A DNA stretch of 64,000 bases from Fangia hongkongensis FSC776 = DSM 21703 (GCF_000379445.1 NZ_KB902262.1:125975-189974); one strand, 5' to 3'. Shown: positions 46,114 through 55,622, numbered from the stretch's first letter. The notes: generated by a model from the sequence alone, not told the origin. Translations and numbers: made by a program.

Positions 46114-46548
46114 CTAGTGAACTGAATCACTATTATCCCAAGAGATAAAAGCATCAGCACTTAAATTAAAGCGTTTACTTAGCTTTGCAACTTGCTCTAG
46201 TGTTAGCTGGCGATGACCATTTAAAAATTTAGAAACGTTGCCTTGGTTGCCAAAAATGTCTACAAGGTCTTTTTGCTTAAGATTATATTCTGTCATAAGA
46301 AATTGAACCAACTTGTTGGGAGTGGTTAATTCTGAAAGCTGTGGCAAATGCATGTTTTCATAATCAGCAATATGTTGTTCTATTATCTCCAAAATTGGTG
46401 AATATTCGTGTTGAGTATTATCACCTATAAGATCGGCTAGCTCTAGGGATAAATTTATTAGCTGATTTAGTTCGGCATCATTTGTTGGTGGCTTAAGCCA
46501 TGGTGCAACGACACTAAGTGCTTGCTGTGTTTTTTTTGCTTCTAACAT
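46114..46548 (-). CDS. higA: HigA-type antitoxin (helix-turn-helix)
   Basis: 144 residues. The N-terminal ~75 residues are helical (toxin-binding) and a Cro/C1-type HTH sits at ~90-135 (MTEYNLKQKDLVDIFGNQG, SKFLNGHRQLTLEQVAKLS). It neutralises the toxin encoded just upstream and represses the operon. It starts 2 bp after the toxin stop, the toxin-first order typical of higBA. Confidence 0.88.
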   Translation of the reverse strand: MLEAKKTQQALSVVAPWLKPPTNDAELNQLINLSLELADLIGDNTQHEYSPILEIIEQHIADYENMHLPQLSELTTPNKLVQFLMTEYNLKQKDLVDIFGNQGNVSKFLNGHRQLTLEQVAKLSKRFNLSADAFISWDNSDSVH

Positions 46549-46550
46549 TG

Positions 46551-46862
46551 CTATGTGCCTCCATTTAATAACTTCATTTGGTTTATGCGCTTACTATATT
46601 CTGCATGAGTCCAAATTGCTCTGGTGTACACTTTTTGTCTGTTGTAATGAATGGTAGTAATTAGTCTGTAAGCATTACCGCCAATATTAAAAACTGTATA
46701 CTTACCCACCGAGTCAACGCTATTAGTGAATGATTCTCTTAGTTCATGCAGGCTCTTTGCGTTAGATAATTTTATCTTGTACGCCCATTCAAGCAGTGGC
46801 TCTGTTGCTTGAGTATTATGCTCGCAGTATGCGATAAGCATTGCTCTACTAATTAAATGCAT
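46551..46862 (-). CDS. higB: HigB-type mRNA interferase toxin (RelE superfamily)
   Basis: 103 residues with the compact HigB layout: N-terminal helix, LHELRESFTNSVDSVG, the strand KYTVFNIGGNAYRLITTIHY and C-terminal KVYTRAIWTHAEYSK with basic/His residues placed for ribosome-dependent mRNA cleavage. First gene of the operon. Confidence 0.88.
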   Translation of the reverse strand: MHLISRAMLIAYCEHNTQATEPLLEWAYKIKLSNAKSLHELRESFTNSVDSVGKYTVFNIGGNAYRLITTIHYNRQKVYTRAIWTHAEYSKRINQMKLLNGGT

Positions 46863-46896
46863 GATTTAAATAGTGTTAGTAGGTTCTCGTTCAATA

Positions 46897-46915
46897 ATAT
46901 GTCATTTTGACATAT
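46897..46915. promoter_or_regulatory. higBA operator palindrome
   Basis: ATATGTCA / TGACATAT with a 3-bp centre, 35 bp upstream of higB. Its size and place fit a HigA autorepression site. Confidence 0.65.
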
Positions 46916-47168
46916 AAATCAAGTGTATTTTTTTAAAGGCTATTAATCAGGTGAGTTATAAACGCGCAAAAAGCACTTTTTGAATGACTGAAAAAATGCA
47001 TTTCGTTTTGGATACCTATGTAAATGGAGAGAGCAATGAAAAGCGAAATGATAGGCTTATCATCTACAACACAAAAGGTTTATGTACGAGTATACTTTAG
47101 TCTTTGACAATTGATATTGACTCATATAAATTAACTCTCTCTTGTATAGAGGAGCATCAATGGCCAAA

Positions 47169-47188
47169 GTGTACACTGTTATGTACAC
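47169..47188. promoter_or_regulatory. GTGTACA-N6-TGTACAC palindrome
   Basis: Perfect 7-bp arms with a 6-bp spacer, ~35-60 bp downstream of a candidate TTGACA/TAAATT promoter and ahead of the DUF457 gene. A likely repressor site; the binding protein is unknown. Confidence 0.45.
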
Positions 47189-47295
47189 CGTGAATTTCTC
47201 ATGATTGTTGTAACTCTTATGGAATAAGGCTTTATTGATTGATGTTAGGAGTTGGCCCCGATCATCTTATAAAGCGATTTAGTTATGGATTTTAA

Positions 47296-47997
47296 ATGGC
47301 AAATTTTCACACACACATTGTTGGTGCTGCAGGCACGGGAATCGTTGTAAATACAGTTTTGCTGGCGGCAAAAGTCACCTCACCATCTTTGTTTGCAAGT
47401 GGTGTTGCACTCACTGCATTAGCAGGGATTATGCCAGATGTAGATTCTGATCATTCAGATTCCATTAAGATTATTTTTGATATCCTTGGTATTGTCATTG
47501 GTACTATCCTTGCCATTGTGCTATTACCATTTTTAGGGATATTACCCGGATTGCTTGTGCTATTTGCGAGCTTTCTTCTCATTCGTTATGGCGTTGTCAT
47601 GCCCTTTAGAAAGCTCACTGCCCATCGTGGTATATTCCACTCGGTGCCGATGGCCTTTTTAATGTGCTTTTTTACTGCGCTTATCAGTTATCGTATCGGT
47701 GGGCTCTCAGCACTGAGTTCGTGGATATTGGCATCAATGATTCTTGTGGGTTTTATAACGCATCTGCTATTAGATGAGATTTATAGTGTAAACTTATCGG
47801 GCGTATCCTTGAAAAAATCTTTTGGAACAGCCTTTAAGTTTTACTCACGACATAACCTTCTTGGTACAGCTTTAGTGTACATTTTGATGTTGATTTCTTT
47901 TATGCTATCGCCAACACCTATTGGCTTTTTGCAAAATGTGAAGCTAAATGTTCAGCATACACAGTTAATTGGGAATGTGTTTCAGCACAATAAATAG
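47296..47997 (+). CDS. YdjM-like inner-membrane metal-dependent hydrolase (DUF457)
   Basis: 233 residues, about five hydrophobic segments. Conserved metal-type motifs are FHTH at the N-terminus, MPDVDSDHSD at ~52, AHRGIFHS at ~111 and HLLLDEIYSVN at ~155. The family is called membrane-bound metal-dependent hydrolase; its reaction is not established. It stands alone with its own leader containing a palindromic site. Confidence 0.85.
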   Translation: MANFHTHIVGAAGTGIVVNTVLLAAKVTSPSLFASGVALTALAGIMPDVDSDHSDSIKIIFDILGIVIGTILAIVLLPFLGILPGLLVLFASFLLIRYGVVMPFRKLTAHRGIFHSVPMAFLMCFFTALISYRIGGLSALSSWILASMILVGFITHLLLDEIYSVNLSGVSLKKSFGTAFKFYSRHNLLGTALVYILMLISFMLSPTPIGFLQNVKLNVQHTQLIGNVFQHNK

Positions 47998-48074
47998 CAT
48001 TTTATCCTACTTGTTTCTTTTAGGTTATCATGAGATGCTTTTAGATGTTAAGTGATGGTGTAGGTGTAGGAAAA

Positions 48075-48905
48075 ATGGCAAGTTCAATAAAAAAACAAAG
48101 TATATTAATTACTGGTTGCTCGGAGGGTGGGATAGGCTATGAAACTGCCAAATATCTCAAAGCACTAGGGCATGATGTTTTTGCTTCTGCGCGAAAACAA
48201 GAAGAGGTTGATAGGCTTCAAAGTGAAGGGTTTGATGCTTATTTGATGGATGTGAGAAATGAAAAGGAAATCGAGATAACATTAGCGCAAATTTTAAAAA
48301 AAACGAACAATACGCTTGATGCATTATTTAATAATGCAGGGTTTGGTCAAGCGGGGGCGCTTGAGGATATCCCCACTCAATATTTAAAAGAGCAATTTGA
48401 AACGAATGTCTTTGCGCTACACTATTTAACGCGTGCGGTGCTCAAAATTATGCGTAAACAAGACTCAGGGAAAATCATTCAGCATGGCTCTGTGCTAGGG
48501 CTTGTTTCAATGAAATATAAAGGCGCATACAATGCCAGCAAATATGCTGTTGAGGGGATGGTTGATACCATGCGCCAAGAGCTAATAGGCTCTAATATAT
48601 CTATGAGTGTATTAAATACAGGTCCTGTAACAAGTAATTTTCGCAAAAATGCACTTAAGAGCATTAAAAATATAGATATCGAAAACTCGGTTCATAGTAT
48701 GGAGTATCAGAAAATCATAGTAGGGCAGCATAAAAAGGTACCCTTTAATAAAGAAGCGATTTGTGTTGCCAAAGTGGTTGAGAAAATTCTCAATGCTAAA
48801 AGACCAAAACCAAGATATAGTATTACCTTTTTCACAACGCTTGCAATGGTGCTTAAGAGGCTTCTTTCAACAAGATGGCTGGATCGGATTTTTAGTCGGT
48901 TTTAA
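48075..48905 (+). CDS. short-chain dehydrogenase/reductase
   Basis: 276 residues from ATG 48075 (GGTGTAGG upstream; an ATG ten codons earlier is less likely). Nucleotide-binding ITGCSEGGIGYE, NNAGFGQAG, catalytic Ser in IIQHGSVLG and YNASK as the Tyr-x3-Lys pair. The C-terminal basic/hydrophobic end suggests membrane association, as in retinol/17-beta-type SDRs. Substrate unknown. Its stop overlaps purD by 4 bp tail-to-tail. Confidence 0.9.
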   Translation: MASSIKKQSILITGCSEGGIGYETAKYLKALGHDVFASARKQEEVDRLQSEGFDAYLMDVRNEKEIEITLAQILKKTNNTLDALFNNAGFGQAGALEDIPTQYLKEQFETNVFALHYLTRAVLKIMRKQDSGKIIQHGSVLGLVSMKYKGAYNASKYAVEGMVDTMRQELIGSNISMSVLNTGPVTSNFRKNALKSIKNIDIENSVHSMEYQKIIVGQHKKVPFNKEAICVAKVVEKILNAKRPKPRYSITFFTTLAMVLKRLLSTRWLDRIFSRF

Positions 48906-50173
48906 AATGCCTTTTTACCAATATCAGTGCGATGATATTCATTATCCCAATGAATTTTATCAACTAATTGGTAAGCATGATCGTAGGCATCGGCAACCGT
49001 ATCACCAAGTGCTACTGCGCAAAGCACTCTGCCGCCATGAGTTAATACTTGATCCTTATGTGATGTAGTTCCTGCGTGGAAAATTTTATTACATTTCCCA
49101 TCATCTGATGTTAGTCCTGATATCGCCTCACCTGTTGGGTAATCAAAAGGATAGCCTTTTGCTGCCATCACAACACCAAGCGCAGTTTTTTTGGACCAGC
49201 TGGCTTCATATTCATCCAGCTCTTCATTAAGTGCCGCAAAGACAAGCTCAACCAAGTCAGACTCAAGTCGCATCATAATTGGCTGTGTTTCAGGATCACC
49301 AAAACGGCAGTTGAACTCAAGTGTCTTGATTTCGCCATTTGGCATGATCATCAGTCCAGCATATAAAAACCCTTTATAGCTCTCGCCTTCTTTTTTCATG
49401 CCTTCAATCACTGGATAAATAATCTCATCCATTACTTTCTGGTGAACCTTATCTGTGACAATAGGGGCAGGTGAGTAGGCGCCCATGCCACCGGTATTAG
49501 GCCCTTTATCGCCATTATCGCGCGCTTTGTGATCTTGAGAGGAGGCCATGGCAAGCGCATGGGTACCATCACACATCACAATAAAGCTAGCCTCTTCACC
49601 ATCAAGAAACTCCTCAATAACAATTTCAGCACCAGCATCTCCAAATTTGTTCCCAGACAGCATATCCTCAACGGTATCATTTGCCTCTTGTAAATCTTGA
49701 GCAATGATCACCCCTTTACCTGCCGCAAGACCACTTGCTTTGATCACAATGGGAAAGCTTTGTGTTTCTAAATAGGCTTTTGCTTGTTGGGGGTCTGTAA
49801 AGTTTTGATAGTTTGCTGTAGGAATATGGTACTTTGCCATAAAATCTTTGCTAAAGGTCTTAGAGGACTCTAATTGAGCACATTTTTGTGTCGGGCCAAA
49901 GCAATTAAGTCCCTCTTGCTCGAAGCGATCAACAATGCCAAGGCTAAGTGGCACCTCAGGTCCAATAACCGTTAATTCAATATCATTTTCTTTAGCAAAT
50001 TGAATGAGATTATCGATATCAGTTGCCTGAATATTAATGTTCTTAAGCTTAGGCTCGCGTTCAGTTCCAGCATTACCGGGGGCAACAAATACTTCTGTTG
50101 CATGTTCAGACTGGGCAATTTTCCACGCTAAAGCATGCTCTCTTCCACCATTGCCAACCACCAATATATTCAT
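48902..50173 (-). CDS. purD: phosphoribosylamine--glycine ligase
   Basis: 423 residues, the normal PurD length. N-terminal NILVVGNGGREHALAWKI, an ATP-grasp core (VIKASGLAAGKGVIIA, EEFLDGEEASFIVMCDG, QDHKARDNGDKGPNTGGMGA) and the metal-binding EFNCRFGDPETQ. It makes glycinamide ribonucleotide in de novo purine synthesis. A single gene here, not next to purH. Confidence 0.96.
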   Translation of the reverse strand: MNILVVGNGGREHALAWKIAQSEHATEVFVAPGNAGTEREPKLKNINIQATDIDNLIQFAKENDIELTVIGPEVPLSLGIVDRFEQEGLNCFGPTQKCAQLESSKTFSKDFMAKYHIPTANYQNFTDPQQAKAYLETQSFPIVIKASGLAAGKGVIIAQDLQEANDTVEDMLSGNKFGDAGAEIVIEEFLDGEEASFIVMCDGTHALAMASSQDHKARDNGDKGPNTGGMGAYSPAPIVTDKVHQKVMDEIIYPVIEGMKKEGESYKGFLYAGLMIMPNGEIKTLEFNCRFGDPETQPIMMRLESDLVELVFAALNEELDEYEASWSKKTALGVVMAAKGYPFDYPTGEAISGLTSDDGKCNKIFHAGTTSHKDQVLTHGGRVLCAVALGDTVADAYDHAYQLVDKIHWDNEYHRTDIGKKAF

Positions 50174-50394
50174 GTTTATATCCTTTCGTTTTTGCGATAA
50201 GTCAGTTATGCCGATTACAAAGTTATTACGTATTTTTAGGTTCTGGGTCTTGTAAAATAACTTATAATTGGTGTTACTTTATAGATTAAGCTTGCGATAT
50301 TATATACTCAGCACAAAGCATTTTACAGCGTTTTGCGGATTTGAAGCAAAGTGCTCAGGTAGCAAAATCAGGTATTTTACGGGAGATAAAGGTT

Positions 50395-51531
50395 GTGAGC
50401 GAAGATACTGCATTTAAAAATGCGTTAGACAATAAGAAGATTGTGATTATGGCTGGGGGAACTGGCGGGCATATTTTCCCGGCGCTAGCTGTTGGAGATA
50501 AATTAAAAAGCTATGGTGCAAACATCTTTTGGCTTGGCACAGAGTATGGGCTTGAAAGTAAGATTGTCACAAAACATTACCCAATTGATTATCTATCTAT
50601 TTTGGGGGTGAGAAAAAAAGGGCTTATCAGGAAACTTACATTGCCGTTTAGTCTAGCAAAATCAGTGTTTCAAGCCATTAGGATTTTAAAAAAAAGAAAG
50701 GCTAAAGTAGTCATTGGCTTTGGTGGTTATGCCTCAGCACCAGGAGGGTTTGCTGCTAAAATTTTAAGGATTCCGCTTATTGTGCATGAGCAAAATGCCA
50801 AAGCAGGGGTGACCAATAAGTCATTAGCTAAAATAGCAAAGTCAGTTTTATGTGCTTTTCCAACTTCAAGCTTTGGTAAGACAAAGAAACTTAAAGTGAT
50901 TGGCAATCCAGTGCGTGAGGAAATCTGTCAGCTTCAAGCTGTTGAGCGTGATTTTTATAAACATAGACTCAATGTCCTTATTTTAGGTGGTAGTCAAGGT
51001 GCTAAGGCAATCAATGATGTTATTCCCGCGCTCTTGAAGCAGCTGCCAGAGGGGGGTGAGATTAACATTTGGCATCAGTGTGGTGAGCGCGCATATGAAG
51101 AGGTGTGCAGCTTATATCAAACACATCAGATTCACATGGATAAGGCAGGTGAAAATGAAGAGATAGCGGTTAAAGTGGAGCCGTTTATTGAGGATATGGC
51201 CAAAGCATATAGGTGGGCGGATATCGCTGTTTGTCGCTCTGGCGCGTTGACGGTGTCTGAGCTTGCAGCCGCAGCGGTTCCGGCCTTTTTTATTCCATTT
51301 CCCTACGCGGTCGATGATCATCAGTTTCATAATGCACAATTTCTCGTGAAGGCAAAGGCAGCTGAGTGTATGCGCCAAGAGCAATTTTCAGCAGATAAGC
51401 TTGCCGCATTTATTCGGGTGATGGATTTAGATAGAAAAATGCTTGCAAGTATGTCAGAGCATGCCAAAGGTGTTGCGCATATCGATGCAACTGAAAAGCT
51501 TGTTCTTGAAGTTGTAAAGTGGATAAAGTAG
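50395..51531 (+). CDS. murG: UDP-GlcNAc:undecaprenyl-PP-MurNAc-pentapeptide transferase
   Basis: About 378 residues from the GTG at 50395 (GGGAG upstream); an upstream TTG would add 18 residues with no homology. GT-B fold with IMAGGTGGHIFPALAV, VIGFGGYAS, HEQNAKAGVTNK in the N-domain and GGSQGAKAIN, CRSGALTVSELAA, PFPYAVDDHQFHNA in the C-domain. It forms lipid II on the inner face of the cytoplasmic membrane. It stands apart from the usual mur/fts cluster. Confidence 0.95.
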   Translation: MSEDTAFKNALDNKKIVIMAGGTGGHIFPALAVGDKLKSYGANIFWLGTEYGLESKIVTKHYPIDYLSILGVRKKGLIRKLTLPFSLAKSVFQAIRILKKRKAKVVIGFGGYASAPGGFAAKILRIPLIVHEQNAKAGVTNKSLAKIAKSVLCAFPTSSFGKTKKLKVIGNPVREEICQLQAVERDFYKHRLNVLILGGSQGAKAINDVIPALLKQLPEGGEINIWHQCGERAYEEVCSLYQTHQIHMDKAGENEEIAVKVEPFIEDMAKAYRWADIAVCRSGALTVSELAAAAVPAFFIPFPYAVDDHQFHNAQFLVKAKAAECMRQEQFSADKLAAFIRVMDLDRKMLASMSEHAKGVAHIDATEKLVLEVVKWIK

Positions 51532-51601
51532 TTGAATTTTTGGCCTAAAATCACTAAGCTAACAGGCGTTTTATCAGTTTAATCAATAAGGAGTTTTCAT
51601 T

Positions 51602-51925
51602 GTGAAAGCAAATATGGGCCAGCTCATGCAACAAGCGCAGAAAATGCAAGAGCAGATGAAAAAAATGCAAGAAGAACAGCAAAAAATGGAAGTAGAAGGG
51701 GTCGCTGGTGGCGATCTTGTCAAAGTGGTTATGACGGGAAAACATGATGTTAAGCGTGTGAGTATCGACCAAAGCTTAATGGGTGAAGAGAAGGAAATAT
51801 TGGAAGATTTGCTTGCCGCGGCTGTTAATGATGCTGTTCGTCGTGTTGAAGAGAAATCACAAACGGATATGTCTTCATTAACGCAAGGTTTGAATCTACC
51901 CCCGGGGTTTAAGTTTCCATTTTAA
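51602..51925 (+). CDS. ybaB: YbaB/EbfC nucleoid-associated protein
   Basis: 107 residues from a GTG 8 nt after AAGGAG. Typical long Gln/Met/Lys helix ([19 protein letters not shown]), the [14 protein letters not shown] strand pair and a C-terminal LPPGFKFPF. It binds DNA as a dimer. It precedes recR as in many gammaproteobacteria, though dnaX is not upstream here. Confidence 0.94.
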   Translation: MKANMGQLMQQAQKMQEQMKKMQEEQQKMEVEGVAGGDLVKVVMTGKHDVKRVSIDQSLMGEEKEILEDLLAAAVNDAVRRVEEKSQTDMSSLTQGLNLPPGFKFPF

Positions 51926-52067
51926 CGCTATTTAATATTCATCATAAGCAAGGTTGAGTTTCTAAAGGCTGACTGAATTGAGTTTATGCTTATGTGATGC
52001 AAATACCAAAAATGGTTTCATTGGTATAACTTATAGACAAACATATAGAATATAGAAAAGGTTCGCT

Positions 52068-52670
52068 GTGCAGTCATTTTTCTCTGACAAGATTATCAAC
52101 TTAATCGAAGCGCTTAAGACATTGCCGGGTGTTGGCAAAAAAACAGCGCAGCGTATGGCGCTTCAACTTCTGGATAAGAATACCGATGGAGCAAGGCGTA
52201 TTGCAATGAGTATTGATGAGGCGCTGCAAGCAATTTCAAATTGTGATCGCTGCCATATGCTGACCGATAAGAAAATTTGTGATTTGTGTAGTGGTGAGCG
52301 CGGCAAGAGCCTTGAGATATGTGTTGTTGAAAATATGCTTGATTTATTGGCAATTGAAAATGCTGCTATCTATCAAGGACGCTACTTTGTGCTAAATGGA
52401 AGAATTTCTCCCTTAGATGGTGTGGGGCCAGAGGAGCTTTACTTGCCAAAGTTAGAGAAAATTGTTGAAGATGCGCAAATTTCAGAGGTTGTGTTAGCAC
52501 TCAGCCCATCTGTTGAAGGGGAAACAACGGCACATTATATTTCTGAAATGCTATCAAATCATGGATGTAAAATTAGTAAAATAGGTTTTGGCGTTCCATT
52601 TGGTGGTGAGCTTGAATACCTTGACCAGCAAACATTGTTACATGCCTTTAGTGCGCGGGTGAATTTTTAA
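52068..52670 (+). CDS. recR: recombination mediator RecR
   Basis: 200 residues from a GTG. Helix-hairpin-helix (LKTLPGVGKKTAQRMALQLL), four-cysteine zinc finger (CDRCHMLTDKKICDLC) and a Toprim domain (ICVVENMLDLLAIE, LALSPSVEGETTA). Acts with RecO/RecF to load RecA on gapped DNA. A MITE copy begins 2 bp after the stop codon. Confidence 0.96.
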   Translation: MQSFFSDKIINLIEALKTLPGVGKKTAQRMALQLLDKNTDGARRIAMSIDEALQAISNCDRCHMLTDKKICDLCSGERGKSLEICVVENMLDLLAIENAAIYQGRYFVLNGRISPLDGVGPEELYLPKLEKIVEDAQISEVVLALSPSVEGETTAHYISEMLSNHGCKISKIGFGVPFGGELEYLDQQTLLHAFSARVNF

Positions 52671-52672
52671 TA

Positions 52673-52839
52673 TATACCACCTGCAAACCATTTTACCCTA
52701 TTTCTGCCATTGAATTTCTTGTTCTTTTGAGTCATCAAATATTGCTAATAGTCCGAGCTATTACCTGCAATCCAATGACTCAAAACTATCAAAAACTTCT
52801 TCAACATTAAACACCGCAAAATGATTCGCAAGTGGTATA
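52673..52839 (+). repeat. 167-bp MITE-like repeat, copy 2
   Basis: Starts TATACCACCTGC two bases past the recR stop and ends GCAAGTGGTATA. Same orientation as copy 3 and nearly identical to it. May serve as the recR terminator hairpin. Confidence 0.85.
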
Positions 52840-52855
52840 CGCTTTTTTGTGAGAT

Positions 52856-52886
52856 AAACACCGCAAAATAATTTACCGCTGGTATA
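52856..52886 (+). repeat. isolated right end of the MITE
   Basis: AAACACCGCAAAATAATTTA and CCGCTGGTATA repeat, with changes, the last ~31 bp of copy 2, 16 bp beyond it. It is a remnant of another insertion or a partial duplication. Confidence 0.6.
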
Positions 52887-52888
52887 AT
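52881..52888 (+). promoter_or_regulatory. extended -10 of rph, built on the MITE end
   Basis: TGGTATAAT lies at 52880-52888, 36 bp before the rph ATG. It is an extended -10 (TGN-TATAAT) formed by the terminal TGGTATA of the repeat fragment plus the flanking AT. No good -35 is seen. Confidence 0.5.
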
Positions 52889-52923
52889 GTGTTTTCTGAT
52901 TATCTATAAAGAAGAAGAAAACC

Positions 52924-53634
52924 ATGGCTCGAGCACAAGAGCGCCGCGCAGATCAAATGCGTGAGCTTAAGATAGAAAAAAACTACACAAAACATGCAGA
53001 AGGCTCTATTTTGGTGTCATTTGGCGATACTAAAGTGCTTTGCAATGCCTCTGTTATTAAAGATGTCCCTCGCTTTTTAAGAGATGCTAATCAAGGTTGG
53101 TTGACTGCAGAATATGGTATGTTGCCACGCTCAACACATTCACGCATGGATAGAGAGGCAGCAAGAGGTAAACAATCTGGCAGAACACAGGAGATTCAGC
53201 GTCTAATCGGGCGTGCACTGCGCGCAGCGATTGATCTAGATGCTATTCCCGGTTATACCATTAAAATAGACTGTGATGTGATTCAAGCAGATGGTGGAAC
53301 GCGCACAGCAGCAATTACGGGGGCAAGCCTTGCTATTGAAGATGCGGTTCAATATATGCAAAAAAACAATCTGATCAAAGATGGGGTAAATCCTATTTTG
53401 TCACATGTTGCAGCAATTTCTGTTGGGATTGTTGGTGATGAGGCGGTTTTGGATTTGGACTATGAAGAGGATTCCAATGCTGAGACGGATATGAATATCG
53501 TGATGACACATGAAGGTGGGATCATTGAAATTCAAGGTACAGCAGAAGGAAAACCTTTTTCAGAAACAGAATTTCAAAATATGTTAACACTTGCCAGAAA
53601 GGGCATAAGTGACATTATCAAACAAACGCGTTAG
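52924..53634 (+). CDS. rph: ribonuclease PH
   Basis: 236 residues, full length. Characteristic [68 protein letters not shown]. Phosphorolytic 3'-end trimming of tRNA precursors. Expressed from a promoter next to MITE sequence. Confidence 0.96.
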   Translation: MARAQERRADQMRELKIEKNYTKHAEGSILVSFGDTKVLCNASVIKDVPRFLRDANQGWLTAEYGMLPRSTHSRMDREAARGKQSGRTQEIQRLIGRALRAAIDLDAIPGYTIKIDCDVIQADGGTRTAAITGASLAIEDAVQYMQKNNLIKDGVNPILSHVAAISVGIVGDEAVLDLDYEEDSNAETDMNIVMTHEGGIIEIQGTAEGKPFSETEFQNMLTLARKGISDIIKQTR

Positions 53635-54023
53635 ATTCTTAACAAGCACTGATTTATTTTACACAATATTTCAAGATCTTTTCTTTTAAGCTCATTACAG
53701 GTGGCTTGTAGCGGTTCACTGGCGGTAAAAATAACACGCTGCTCTAGTTGCTTTAACTGTGCAAGAATGCCTTCACGTGATGCTTGAAGTTCAGCAAGTT
53801 CAGGGTGTTTGTGTGATAGTGCTTCTAAATTTTGTGATAAATGTGAAGTAGTGGAAGGTGCTTTTGTTCCTTGGGTGTTTGCGCCGCTACTGTGCTTTTT
53901 ATTATTTTTCAGTGAAAATGACCTTGATTCTGGTTCTTGACGCTGATTGTTTTGTGGACGCTTTTTTTTCAGTGATAAGGTTTTTCTAAATGGTGTATCG
54001 CTCATAATTGATTTTAGTTTCAC
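53631..54023 (-). CDS. hypothetical basic protein
   Basis: 130 residues (a start at MSDTPFR, 54005, is equally possible). The first ~70 are Lys/Arg/Ser/Gln-rich and probably disordered. The last ~60 form helices ([40 protein letters not shown]). No signal peptide. Tail-to-tail with rph, overlapping by 4 bp. Family not recognised; nucleic-acid binding is possible from charge. Confidence 0.55.
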   Translation of the reverse strand: MKLKSIMSDTPFRKTLSLKKKRPQNNQRQEPESRSFSLKNNKKHSSGANTQGTKAPSTTSHLSQNLEALSHKHPELAELQASREGILAQLKQLEQRVIFTASEPLQATCNELKRKDLEILCKINQCLLRI

Positions 54024-54192
54024 TCTGTTGTATCAATTGCTCTATAACTCTTCAGTCTACATGACAAAAGAGGAAGATTGGAAATGGTAGGTTATATTTA
54101 AATATTTAAGTCAAAAAATCAACGGTTTTCAAATGTTGGAAATGATATGTTGAATTAGTGAGCTTAAAATGTGTCTTCAGCCTATGAATGAC

Positions 54193-54221
54193 TTGCTTTT
54201 AAAATAGCCTGTCCTTATAAT
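54193..54221 (+). promoter_or_regulatory. fis promoter
   Basis: TTGCTT, 17-bp spacer, TATAAT, in the 330-bp gap upstream of fis, which otherwise shows no gene. It implies a ~125-nt untranslated leader. Confidence 0.7.
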
Positions 54222-54353
54222 ACACAGTTAGGTCGTAAAAATAAAGGGAAAAGGTTGTCGTAGAGTATCTTTGACTTCATTGCCTTTTTTATATTGATCC
54301 ACAAGATTAAATTTAAGAATAACCGTTTTAACAAGATAGAGAGGAGCAATCAA

Positions 54354-54638
54354 ATGCCTGCAACAATGCATTATGCGAATACTGCCGTGTCCGATGGTGA
54401 AAAAACTTTACCACTTCGTGACCATATCAAAGAAGTTATTGCAACTTATTATAAAAATATGGTGGCGCAAGGGACTAAGCCTGAAAATGTTTATGAGTTG
54501 GTTATGGCTGAAGTTGAGTTGCCTTTGATCGAAGCAACAATGGAATACACTGGTGGTAATCAAAGTCGTGCAGCGAAAATTTTAGGGATTAACCGTGGTA
54601 CTTTCCGTAAGAAGTTAGCGCACTACGGTATGCTATAA
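54354..54638 (+). CDS. fis: DNA-binding protein Fis
   Basis: 94 residues from ATG 54354 behind AGAGAGGAG; an upstream in-frame ATG would add 20 unrelated residues. The C-terminal helix-turn-helix is fully recognisable (YTGGNQSRAAKILGINRGTF, RKKLAHYGML). Global regulator and DNA-bending protein. It is not in the usual dusB-fis operon but has its own promoter and a terminator just after it. Confidence 0.95.
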   Translation: MPATMHYANTAVSDGEKTLPLRDHIKEVIATYYKNMVAQGTKPENVYELVMAEVELPLIEATMEYTGGNQSRAAKILGINRGTFRKKLAHYGML

Positions 54639-54660
54639 ATCAATAGCAATCAAATATGAT

Positions 54661-54688
54661 AAAAGGCCGCATATAGCGGCCTTTTTAT
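54661..54688 (+). terminator. Rho-independent terminator of fis
   Basis: AAAAGGCCGC-ATATA-GCGGCCTTTTT: 7-bp GC-rich stem with A and T tails, usable in both directions, so it may also end sppA transcription. Confidence 0.9.
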
Positions 54689-54704
54689 TTATCCGGGTAG
54701 GGGT

Positions 54705-55622
54705 TTAGTTTAGTTTTAAATTTGAAAGTGATGCTGCTTGATAGCTGACTTCTGTCCCTAGTTTCTTGCTGAGTTTATCAATGAGTGAAAGTGGCACAGT
54801 ATAGTTAACGACAGGCAGATCTTTAAGTTTCGTATGGCGCAGTGTGTCTAATGAGCCAAAGGCATCGATAAGTCCATATTTTTTTGCTTGAATGCCAGAG
54901 AATGGCATACCTGAGAAAATGCTATCTTCATCTCTAAGCTTAAGTCGATCACCTCTTCCTTGCTTCACGGCATTAATAAATACTTGGTGTGTTTCTGTTA
55001 ATAACTTTTCCATTTCATCCACTTGATAGGCATTTTGTGGCTCAAATGGGTCTAAAAACCCTTTGTCTTTTCCAGCAGTATAAAGGCGCCTTTCAACACC
55101 AATTTTCTTTAATAACTCCACAAAACCAAATCCGCCTGCTCTCACGCCAATAGAGCCTGTGATGGTCATTGGGTTAGCATAGATCTCTTTTGCTGCTGAG
55201 GCAACATAATACCCACCTGATGCACAGACATCAGAACAAATGGCATAAAGTGGAATCTTTGGATATTTCTTTTCCAGATAGCGAATTTGTTGATAAATAT
55301 CATCGGACTGTACGGGGGATCCGCCGGGACTATTAATCTGCAGAACAACAGCTTTTGTATCTTTGTCTTTAAATGCAGCCGCTAGGCTTTTGTTGATTCT
55401 ATGTGCATTAGCTGGTGCATCATCAGCAATGACCCCTTCAAGTTTAATCAATGCAATATGCGGCTTTGCAACAGGCGTTGTGGTTGAAAATGCACGATAT
55501 AAAAGAGAGATGATCACAATAATAATGATCAGCCAGCATAGTTTGAAAAAAATGCGCCAGCGACGAGTGCGTCTTTGCTCTTTAAGATAAGCTTCAGCAA
55601 TGCGTTCCATAGGTTCAGACAT
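54705..55622 (-). CDS. sppA: signal peptide peptidase SppA-type protease (S49)
   Basis: 305 residues from the ATG at 55622 (AAAGGGA upstream). One membrane segment (~24-44, LCWLIIIIVIISLLY) then an S49 protease domain with INSPGGSPVQSDDI and the catalytic-serine region CSDVCASGGYYVASAAKEIY; the general-base lysine should be in the YTAGKDKGFLDPF stretch. This is the short (single-domain) form. It degrades leftover signal peptides in the inner membrane. Divides from aspS by ~145 bp on the same strand. Confidence 0.92.
   Translation of the reverse strand: MSEPMERIAEAYLKEQRRTRRWRIFFKLCWLIIIIVIISLLYRAFSTTTPVAKPHIALIKLEGVIADDAPANAHRINKSLAAAFKDKDTKAVVLQINSPGGSPVQSDDIYQQIRYLEKKYPKIPLYAICSDVCASGGYYVASAAKEIYANPMTITGSIGVRAGGFGFVELLKKIGVERRLYTAGKDKGFLDPFEPQNAYQVDEMEKLLTETHQVFINAVKQGRGDRLKLRDEDSIFSGMPFSGIQAKKYGLIDAFGSLDTLRHTKLKDLPVVNYTVPLSLIDKLSKKLGTEVSYQAASLSNLKLN

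Larger units (their letters stand above)
46863..47295. other. intergenic region between higBA and the DUF457 gene
   Basis: 433 bp without a gene. It contains the higBA operator (46897-46915), a possible promoter reading right (TTGACA at 47104 with TAAATT 17 bp on) and a GTGTACA/TGTACAC palindrome (47169-47188). Confidence 0.5.
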
